A DNA stretch of 55,150 nucleotides. It comes from Gnetum montanum. Lineage: Eukaryota > Streptophyta > Gnetopsida > Gnetales > Gnetaceae. The position numbers and the translations under genes are program-made. The number at the start of each line of letters is the position of its first letter. Within the stretch, counting starts at the first letter, position 1. The notes beneath the pieces are model-generated. The model made no database searches and was not told the DNA's origin. It saw nothing but the letters and a program-made list of their open reading frames with translations. Location: the NCBI GenBank assembly GCA_015680685.1, contig MNCI01007868.1:1-55150 (forward strand), read 5' to 3'. Shown here in pieces: positions 33,069 through 41,365 of this stretch.

Positions 33069-35048
33069 ATGCCTCTCCTACAAGATGATAATAACGCCAC
33101 ACTTAGTGAGGAAGTTCATTGGAGAACCAATGAGCTATATGACGATGAAGATTGGAGTATACAACCTGAAGTGGGAGTTTCCTATAAGAATGAACAAAAA
33201 CAACGTCATCGTAACACACGAAAGCATAACTTACCCGATGACGATGAACCCCCACTGGCCACTACAAGCTTAACGCAAATACAAGAGGCTGTTCGAATCT
33301 CACGTAGGCATCGTAAAGAGAGCCGACTACCCAGGCTCGATTTAAATAACTTTCCCAAATTTTCAGGAGGCTATGACTTAGATCCGCATCAACATTTACT
33401 AGCCTTCTACGATGCCTGCACATGGAATAACATTGATAACAGTTGGCAAAAACTGAAGCTCTTTCCTATGACACTCGTTGACCAAGCTAAAGTATGGTAT
33501 AGATCGTTAAAACCAAATTCAATACGACGCTGGTCAACAATGGTAGAGGTCTTTAACGAAAAATATCAAACCTACGCAAGAGTGTCAGCCTTGAGGAAAC
33601 AAATCCAAGGATGGAAACAAGAAAAACATGAACCCTTGGACATGGCCTTAGAAAGATATTATTCACTGTTAAACAACTGTCCAGGCCATGGGTTTTCCGA
33701 GGAAAGGCTAATGTACCATATCATTGATGGGCTACGTAATGAAACAAGAGAGACCTTAGGAACGTATGCCCGAGGTCAACTATACAACCTACGAACCCAT
33801 CAAATCCAAGAGCTTATTAAGCGGGTAGCAAAAGAAGAAGGAGAAATAGCTACATGGGAGAGTGTTGAAAAACATCAACGGGACCAAAATATTAACTCAA
33901 CAAAGGTCCATGATCATAACAAGGAGAGATCAACAAATTCCAAGGTGGAAACATCATCTTTGCCAATACAACAATTGTTAGAAGAAGCCGAGGCAAAGAT
34001 CAATAAGATGTTGGAATGGATGAATCAAAAGTGTGGAGAATATGTCAACAACATTGGAGATAGAGTTTTCACAACCCAAGAAGCAGGGCGAAATCATAGA
34101 CATTCGGAAAGAAGGAATGAAGGGAATAAGCGCTCAACTGCCAATCATACATATGAATGCAACATATGCCTGTACGATCACCCCAAAGGCCAATGCCCAA
34201 TACTGTTACATCTACATGAGCATTGGGGAAACACGTTACATCCAGAGTTCGTACAGAGATACTGTGTTAGACCACAGTGGCAACAATCCCAGTCGTGGGG
34301 GAATCCACCCTTAGACTGGAGGCACCCTTCACATTTTCCGAATCCAAATGCTTATAACGTTCAACATCCTGTTTCTTCAACTGGGCCACCACACTTTATC
34401 TCACCACAATACCATTCTTCACAATACCATCAACCCATACCTCCAACACAACCACCACCTTGTGCACCTTATCCTCCTCCTAACTTTCAACATTCTTATC
34501 CTTTCCCTCCTTCCACAATGCCACCAACTGTTCCTCAGGTGTTTGTACCACCGCAACCCACGAACAACACTTGTGTTGCTGCTACTAACTACAGTGAAGA
34601 GCCTCCTCAACATCAAAGACGTCCTTTCTTTAAACACGGCCGTAGGAAGGGACAACATAACTCTGAGGCCACTGCATCTTCCAACCCAGCACAAGTCCAA
34701 CAATGTGGTGCATCCTTACCTTCGAACCCAGCGCCTCATGTACCTTCATCAGGGCCACCAACTAACACTCCAACAACCACAAGGCCCAATGAACACAACC
34801 ATGGGAGGCATCAGTCCAATCCTTGCATACCATCTAACGGTCCTAACCATCATAGTGGGTCAACTCGTTATCCGGGAACTACATCGTATGAAGTGCCCCA
34901 CTGTGTTTATTACAAAGTGCGTGAAATCCAAGGGGATAAGTTTGGACCGGTGTCAATAATTCCAATATGCACGGATCCTCATTCTTCATTTATTAATCCT
35001 AGCCATACTCAACCGTTTAGTTATGGGGGATATCCCCCATTTCAGTAA
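33069..35048 (+). CDS. gag: Intact gag protein of the tRNA-Asp family (659 aa)
   Basis: Structural protein expected to package element RNA into particles. It has an acidic N-terminus (1-90) and a Retrotrans_gag-like domain (about 95-245) with 'FPKFSGGYDLDPHQHLLAFY', 'LKLFPMTLVDQAKVWYRSL' and 'GFSEERLMYHIIDGL'. A charged linker follows, then an unusual knuckle C364-N-I-C-L-Y-D-H-P-K-G-Q-C376 (CX2CX3HX4C, one residue shorter than the classical form), and a Pro/His/Gln-rich tail. There is no DTG/DSG protease motif and no RT downstream. The start is the first ATG after the PBS. The homologous genes in copy 1 and element B are broken. The open frame is surprising given LTR divergence of several percent. 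Open frames at 34033, 34348 and 34419 are shadows. Confidence 0.9.
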   Translation: MPLLQDDNNATLSEEVHWRTNELYDDEDWSIQPEVGVSYKNEQKQRHRNTRKHNLPDDDEPPLATTSLTQIQEAVRISRRHRKESRLPRLDLNNFPKFSGGYDLDPHQHLLAFYDACTWNNIDNSWQKLKLFPMTLVDQAKVWYRSLKPNSIRRWSTMVEVFNEKYQTYARVSALRKQIQGWKQEKHEPLDMALERYYSLLNNCPGHGFSEERLMYHIIDGLRNETRETLGTYARGQLYNLRTHQIQELIKRVAKEEGEIATWESVEKHQRDQNINSTKVHDHNKERSTNSKVETSSLPIQQLLEEAEAKINKMLEWMNQKCGEYVNNIGDRVFTTQEAGRNHRHSERRNEGNKRSTANHTYECNICLYDHPKGQCPILLHLHEHWGNTLHPEFVQRYCVRPQWQQSQSWGNPPLDWRHPSHFPNPNAYNVQHPVSSTGPPHFISPQYHSSQYHQPIPPTQPPPCAPYPPPNFQHSYPFPPSTMPPTVPQVFVPPQPTNNTCVAATNYSEEPPQHQRRPFFKHGRRKGQHNSEATASSNPAQVQQCGASLPSNPAPHVPSSGPPTNTPTTTRPNEHNHGRHQSNPCIPSNGPNHHSGSTRYPGTTSYEVPHCVYYKVREIQGDKFGPVSIIPICTDPHSSFINPSHTQPFSYGGYPPFQ

Positions 35049-36120
35049 CAAGCAGGATTAATAAATATTTTTAATTTTCTTTAATTTTACAACTTTTTGT
35101 TTTCCAGTTTTTCATTTTTCAATTTTTTGTTTTATCTTTTTGTGTGTTTGTATTTTCATGTTTTTGTAAGTAATCTCATCTACGAATAAAACACTCATGA
35201 GGATTGTTGGTTGAGATGTGTTTTATGTTATTAAGTCATGAGTGATCAATTATTTGAAACAGTGAGCTCATTACACCCACTCATCCACTCTATAAATAAA
35301 GAGGTTCTGTTCGAGGGTACAGTGATATTCTTGAAATTTCTAAAACATAAAATTAATTTTGTGTTCATTGTACCCAGAATGAAGAAGGATGGACCAAGAG
35401 GGAATGATTAGGGTGTGACATCAAGGGGACTTGCGGATTCTCTTTGGTGACATCTGTGGGAGTTATCATGCAATATGGTTGTACTAAGATCCTTGTAGAT
35501 CTAATGAAAAATGGGAGTAAGAGTAATCAAAAGGGCACTCAAAATTCAAACGTTGTTCTAGGGGGTCCCACTGGAAAGACATGCACCCATGCCTAAAGGT
35601 TGGCGGATTCTCTAGATTCAGTAAAGTAAAAAAAAAAGAAGAGAGAAAAAAGAAAGAAAAAGAAAAGTGTCATAAAACAAAAATCACTCCTCCCTTGTAC
35701 TAAACGCCAAGTGATCGTATGCCTTGTTGTTATGGTACTCTCACAGTTGTTCATCATGGGATGAAACAATGCGATGTCACTGTTTAGAGGAATGGACTTG
35801 GTCCTGATCTTGGAACGATGGGTTAATGACACATTAATCATGCTTTACACGCAGGATTCACTGTGCCTAGGGTCAGTTACCTCATGTCCCGATCTCTACG
35901 ATCCCTTTTTACACTTTGTCTCATCTCACTGTTCATGTAATTGTAGCTCGTGTCCCGGGTAACATAGAATTTTCATCTCATTTCGGTGATATTTACATAT
36001 GTGTGTTTTGTGGAGTTAGTGCGGATTACATCTAACCCTTCTAGTGCCCACGGACACTTTAAGTGTGATTACACAAGGGCATAATAGGTTGAACCCTGCT
36101 TTGGGGAGGATCCACTTGTG
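35049..36120 (+). other. Conserved non-coding block downstream of gag, copy 2
   Basis: It aligns with 14165-15215 in copy 1 and partly with element B. It contains GGTGTGACATCAAGGGGACT (about 35412) and GGGGAGGATCCACTTGTG (about 36103). There is no long open frame. The last part is included in the inverted block described at 36095-37010. Confidence 0.6.
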
Positions 36121-37010
36121 TAATTTTATTGTAATCTTCATTAATTCCCTAGCTAAAACACACAATTTCTTACCCTCAGCTTAATTTTCATAAGTTTCTT
36201 TCCCATGTATTAACCCTCAAAACTTTAACGTTCCAATGTACCATTATATTCCATTTTCTTCATAACCGCCAAATTTTCAATTGCTAAATTCACATCATTA
36301 TCATTCAAAGTGCCTCTCAAATTCATGTAATTACCCTTGCATATATTCATTCTTGTCCATGTCCTCGTTTTACATCATTAATTTCACAAAAATCATTCAA
36401 AATTCGATCTTTTCATGTGTCTCACCTTAGTTGGGACGAGATATCGCGTCCCACGTGATATCGCATATGCGATGTACCGTACGCGATATCACGTCCTATT
36501 TCCCTATAAATAGGNTAAATCGCAGAGAAAAAATTCAAAAATCCCCCCTGCGTAAATGGCCAAATGATGCTAAGTGTTGCAGCGAGAGTTCCTATTTATA
36601 GGGAAATAGGACGTGATATCGCGTACGGTACATCGCATATGCGATATCACGTGGGACGCGATATCTCGTCCCAACTAAGGTGAGACACATGAAAAGATCG
36701 AATTTTGAATGATTTTTGTGAAATTAATGATGTAAAACGAGGACATGGACAAGAATGAATATATGCAAGGGTAATTACATGAATTTGAGAGGCACTTTGA
36801 ATGATAATGATGTGAATTTAGCAATTGAAAATTTGGCGGTTATGAAGAAAATGGAATATAATGGTACATTGGAACGTTAAAGTTTTGAGGGTTAATACAT
36901 GGGAAAGAAACTTATGAAAATTAAGCTGAGGGTAAGAAATTGTGTGTTTTAGCTAGGGAATTAATGAAGATTACAATAAAATTACACAAGTGGATCCTCC
37001 CCAAAGCAGG
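36095..37010. repeat. 420-bp perfect inverted repeat around a single N (probable misassembly)
   Basis: 36095-36514 and 36591-37010 are reverse complements of equal length, with 75 bases and an N (36515) between them and another N (37011) after them. Copy 1 has no such inversion. Single Ns mark contig joins elsewhere in the window. The simplest reading is that a contig end was placed twice, once flipped, at a palindrome-rich place. Confidence 0.75.
36430..36514 (+). promoter_or_regulatory. Internal promoter-like region of copy 2
   Basis: GAGATATCGCGT, GTGATATCGCA, TGCGATGTACCG and ACGCGATATCACG are followed by CCCTATAAATAGG at 36502-36514. This is the U3 layout (palindrome array plus TATA box) placed between gag and ORF2, as in copy 1. 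The sequence after it is cut by the N at 36515. A mirrored copy lies in the inverted block. Confidence 0.55.
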
Positions 37011-37011
37011 N

Positions 37012-39534
37012 CTTGCTTCGGTGATTGTGGAGCTTAACTTTGAATCTTTTGCAGAGTTCACTCCTGAGGCTGTTAGGGATCACCTTAAAGGGTCTCCCTT
37101 ATGGCCTGTCCTCTCTAAAAACGGTGCCTAGTACTTAGGAGAAACGTACCTATTCTGGCACAATAAGGAGCAAGGCACCACAGTTAACATCGGTGGTGTG
37201 ACAATAGATTTTTCTGCATAGGCGATTTCGGAAGTGTTAAACCTTCTGAATTCAAGCCCCCATGTTGCTCAGTTATCCACCTAATCAGACCCTGATGTGC
37301 AAAAAGATTAGTTAAAGAAGGCTTATGGCAGAGATAAAGCTTTTGGAGAGCTGACGACGGAAGAGCGAGTTTATTTCAAAATCGAAACCTATCACCTCTT
37401 CCCCACAAAAGGTTTGAAAAGAATATCAACGTACGTAGCAAGAGGATGTGCAGTGTTGATGGGAAAGGTTAACGCTAACCTTCCCCATCTATATTTGACG
37501 AAGATCCTAAGGCGATTCGAAGAACGAAAGTAAGGGAAAATGGTAATCCCTTTTCCCTGCCTTATCAGAAAACTGTGTCGACGGGCTGGTATTCATGGAT
37601 ATACAAATGACGTCCTCCGAAAGGCCCAAAATGCTTCTTATGCTAAATTATTAATGGCGCCAGCTCCAAGAAAGAGCACTGGCGAAGAGTTAGGACCATA
37701 TGAAGAAGATGAAGAACAGATGGCTGGATCCCCTGCAACTCAACTTGCAGGACCCAGTCAACCTCCAGCCACAGGTCCTAGCCAACAACAAAAAGTAGGA
37801 CCCAGCACAGGCTAGGATCAACTGCCGTCGCAAGACTACAAACCGTCAATGAGCCATCTTAGGGCCATCTCCGAGACGGTTAGTTGGGGAAGTCGTGATG
37901 ACGCAAACCTCTTCCATGTCATCGATGATGTCGACCAGCCTATGATTTCAGTAGATCACACATGGGGTGAGTTCTCAATGTAAACAAGAGGAGGGGAAAG
38001 CAGATGGTCACAATAGATCTCTAGACACACGGCATCTTTTCAAGTGCAGTTAGAGACTAGTGAAGGGGCCACTATGGTGGTCATGCAACACCAGGATGCC
38101 ACAGGAGCTGCTGAAGTGGTTGCTGACCACATCAAAGAGTCACATGTTGTGCCACCAGCAGATCTTTCAGGAGCACAGGATGCTCAAACTATTGTTGAAA
38201 CCTCAATGACTCCTGCGGAACATGAGGATGCATTGGACAGATTGCTTCAAACAGGATAAGTTTGACGTCCCTGTTTGACATCCCCCAGGATGTAACGATA
38301 ATTCAATCATACCTTATTTCCACGAAGGGGAAGCTGGTCCTATCCGAAGTAAGGGCGGAGCATGCTGAAGCTGAAGTGCAGAAACTACAAGAGCAGCTCG
38401 TAGCCTTACAAGCAGCACAGCGGGATCCTTTGCAATTGGTTCCCGCAGACCAGCTAGACAATTTTAGAACCGAGCAACTAACAAAACTAATTACAGAAAA
38501 TAAGAAGGTGGCAGAAGAAAAGGAGACGACCACTTGGGATGCCTCCGTAGCTCAAGCGCAAACTCATGTGCATCTTAAGGCACTCAAGGCCTTGCAAGAA
38601 GAGAATAAGCAGTTGCTTGTAGATAATCTTCGGTTGACTTCTGTGGAGAAACAAAAGAATGTTCTCGATGAACACTTTCATCAGTTGCGAGAATAGTTCA
38701 TTCGGGTCAATCAAGATGTAAGCCGTTTAGCCAGAGAAAATCGAACCCTCTCAATAAGGGAGGTACGCGCTATTCGACAAAAATCAGCCATCAAAATTAG
38801 CGCCTGGCAGAATGAGGCTAAATGACATGAGAAGCTAAAGGAGCATTTCCGTGATCAGGTGGGGATGTATAAAAAGATCCTGGAGAAGGAGATCTATATG
38901 GCCAAAGCTCAAATCAACAACATCAGTGCCCAACACACTGATTGGGGGGCCATATTGGACACTTATGCCTACGCCCACCAAGCGGAAATTAAGAACCGGG
39001 ACCTGCAGATCCACGACTTAACTGAATACATGGAGTTGGCAAACCTTCGATATGCCAACCTGGCCATGTTAACAGCAGGGTGCCCAAGGTCAGAGCTCGA
39101 GTAGCAGGTAGCTTCCACCCACATCAAATATGAAGCAGAATTTGCAGAGCAAAAGAAGTTGGCTGAAAAACTAGATGTCGCAAATTCTGAACTCGCGGTG
39201 GTAAAAGAAAGCTACTAAGGATAGAAAGATGTGGCAACCGACTTGGCTAACGAAACTTCATGAATACAAAGACAAAGCCAGAGCCTATGAAGAGGAACGA
39301 TGGGTGTTCGTAGCATGGTATTTCAAGGCTAATCAAATGTTTCCACAACTACCCTATCCATGGAAAGTGCCGACTCTATCAAACATCAGAGCATTAGCAT
39401 GGACGGCACAAGACCCCCGGACCAAAGAGGAGAAGCTCCAGGCTATTCTTCAGCTTTGTCAACCTTCAAAGCTCGGAGCACTTGACAAAGGGAAAGCACC
39501 CATGGAGGAGCCACCGCCACTAGGAACTACATGA
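37012..39534 (+). pseudogene. ORF2 of copy 2: plant transposon-protein-like domain plus coiled coils, decayed
   Basis: It is truncated at its N-terminus by the contig join at 37011. The first part reads 'VELNFESFAEFTPEAVRDHL', 'WHNKEQGT', 'FKIETYHLFPTKGLKRISTY', 'ANLPHLYLTKILRRFEER' and 'IPFPCLIRKLCRRAGIHGYT', the pattern I associate with Pfam Transposase_32-type proteins. A Pro/Gln linker follows, then coiled-coil heptads (38262-38696, 'AEHAEAEVQKLQEQLVALQA', 'LKALQEENKQLLVDNLRLTS'; 38859-39104). The end TGA matches copy 1. More than ten stops and at least one frameshift (near 38258) break it. The TAG at 37309-37311 occupies the same codon as the TAG at 18215-18217 in copy 1. Its role is unknown. 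Confidence 0.65.
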
Positions 39535-39696
39535 GTTCCACATTTTTGTAGTTGTAGTATTTTTTCTCTGTGTTGTATCTTCCCACACTGTAGCATTAGT
39601 TCATTTCTTTTTCCAGTTAATAATCCCATACCTATCCACTGTGTAATCATTGAAGCTTGTTCTCCTTGTAACTCGAGGACGAGTTTTTATTCAGTC

Positions 39697-39705
39697 GTGG
39701 GGGTA
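39697..39705 (+). other. Polypurine tract of copy 2
   Basis: The GTGGGGGTA stretch lies immediately before TGATGAGACGCG. The same context precedes the 3' LTR of copy 1. Confidence 0.7.
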
Positions 39706-40786
39706 TGATGAGACGCGATTCACACAGGCTGCGATATCGCATCCCCCACGATATCGCATCTTCCCCTACGATATCGCGTACGCGATATCGTAGTACGCTA
39801 CCATATCTATAAATAAGACATGGCTCTCCCTTGTTCGGAATCCCAGTTTTAGAGTAGCGAAGCTCTGGCAGTTTGATCCCTCCAGAGTTAGAATTTTCTC
39901 CCGTGTTTGCCCGCAATGTGGTGAATGTAATTGTACGGTGTCTTTATTCGAGCGTGTCGTACTTGGACACACACATGNNNNNNNNNNNNNNNNNNNNNNN
40001 NNNNNNNNNNNNNNNNNNNNNNNNNNNNNNNNNNNNNNNNNNNNNNNNNNNNNNNNNNNNNNNNNNNNNNNNNNNNNNNNNNNNNNNNNNNNNNNNNNNN
40101 NNNNNNNNNNNNNNNNNNNNNNNNNNNNNNNNNNNNNNNNNNNNNNNNNNNNNNNNNNNNNNNNNNNNNNNNNNNNNNNNNNNNNNNNNNNNNNNNNNNN
40201 NNNNNNNNNNNNNNNNNNNNNNNNNNNNNNNNNNNNNNNNNNNNNNNNNNNNNNNNNNNNNNNNNNNNNNNNNNNNNNNNNNNNNNNNNNNNNNNNNNNN
40301 NNNNNNNNNNNNNNNNNNNNNNNNNNNNNNNNNNNNNNNNNNNNNNNNNNNNNNNNNNNNNNNNNNNNNNNNNNNNNNTAGCCCAGTGGCGTATCCAGGA
40401 TCTACGCTTGGTAACCCAGTGGCGTATTTGGGATCTACGCTTGGTAATCCCAGTGGCGTACCTCGGAGCTACGCTTGGTAGTCCCAGTGGTAGTCGTGCA
40501 CGAAGTCCAAGATGTGTACGGTTGATCAAGGAATTAATTACTCGTCGCACTTAGGCTAGATTAGATTTTCTTACCCTTTCCCTCTTAGCTTAGTTTAGTT
40601 AATATTATTTTCCATTGTCTCAGGAGTAGCATAGAATTAGGAACACATCATACACCTCATCTAGACTAAACCATACATGACATATGCAAAACTGGTCTAG
40701 GTGGGAAGACAGTGAACTGAGACCTAAGGCTAACTATCTAGGTGCCACAACTAGTCCATCTGCGGAGTTCAACCGGATTGCGCGTG
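39706..40786 (+). mobile_element. 3' LTR of copy 2, gapped and truncated
   Basis: It matches the 5' LTR from TGATGAGACGCG. It contains only four exact GATATC motifs (39731-39790) against six plus one variant in the 5' LTR, and a TATA box near 39809. An N gap runs 39978-40378, then minisatellite units. It stops about 60 bases before the expected CTCATCA end, at the N at 40787. Confidence 0.85.
39978..40378. other. Assembly gap (401 N)
   Basis: The gap lies inside the 3' LTR at the region leading into the minisatellite. Reading frames across it are meaningless. Confidence 0.99.
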
Positions 40787-40787
40787 N

Positions 40788-41311
40788 TTCATAATCTTTT
40801 AAGATGTGTAGAACATACTTAAGTTATAAAACTTACTATCATACCCATGAATTGACATAACACCTTACAATAGCGCATAACATTCATCCTCTTTCTTATT
40901 ATAATAATTTTTAATAGCAAAATGATCCTCTACATCCTTTTTAAAATTATCCTACATTATGTTCACCACCCAACCTTTCACTTAAAGCAAAGTATTCCAC
41001 CAATGTCTAGTTACTCCCTAAAGTTTATATGCAACCAGCTTTATCTTTTTCATTGGTGTATAATTCAAAACACCAAAAGCCTTCTCCATGTTCTCCATCC
41101 ACTCATGTACCCCAATTGAATCATTAGTTCCCTTGAAGGTAGGTAGATTTAACTTTTTAAACTCTCCAATTAGCTTATGGTTGTTAGGCTCTGTGCTTGA
41201 GGCTCCACCTTGATTACTCCCATTGCTCAACGAGTTGACTAATGTTTGGAGTAATTATTGTTGTATGTCATTGAAACTTGCCTCATTACTAGCCCTTATT
41301 CTTGGATGCAT
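40788..41311 (-). pseudogene. gag N-terminal part of the gypsy-like element
   Basis: From the minus-strand ATG at 41311 the translation contains 'NLPTFKGTNDSIGVHEWMEN' and 'FGVLNYTPMKKIKLVAYKL', followed in other frames by 'WWNTLLKVK' and 'KDVEDHF..KNYYNKKEDE'. This is the usual start of the capsid-like domain of plant gypsy (chromovirus-type) gag. It is frameshifted and has stops, the first about 20 codons in. The continuation lies at 31673-31916, on the far side of copy 2. The PBS and 5' LTR follow upstream at 41347 and 41366. Confidence 0.7.
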
Positions 41312-41346
41312 CTAAAAAACCTAACAACTCAAATCAATGATCTAAA

Positions 41347-41362
41347 CCACACTCCAATACCA
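41347..41362 (-). other. Primer-binding site of the gypsy-like element
   Basis: Minus-strand TGGTATTGGAGTGTGG resembles TGGTATCAGAGC-type PBS (tRNA-iMet) of plant gypsy chromoviruses, with changes. It lies a few bases inside the LTR. Confidence 0.55.
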
Positions 41363-41365
41363 AAT

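Larger units (their letters stand above)
31917..40786 (+). mobile_element. tRNA-Asp-family LTR element, copy 2 (intact gag, no pol)
   Basis: Order: 5' LTR (31917-32937), PBS (32939-32957), intact gag (33069-35048), conserved non-coding block, internal promoter-like region (about 36430-36514), ORF2 pseudogene (37012-39534), polypurine tract, 3' LTR (39706 on, with a gap, cut at a single N at 40787). It inserted into a minus-strand gypsy-like gag. CCATT precedes it, but the right flank is lost at the contig join, so the target duplication cannot be checked. A 420-bp inverted block (36591-37010) is probably misassembled. Confidence 0.85.

Noticed and set aside
34419-34703. 94-aa minus frame inside gag
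   Set aside because: Shadow of the Pro/His-rich coding tail of the intact gag.
39873-40554. Several long frames across 39873-40554 on both strands
   Set aside because: They span a 401-base N gap in an LTR.
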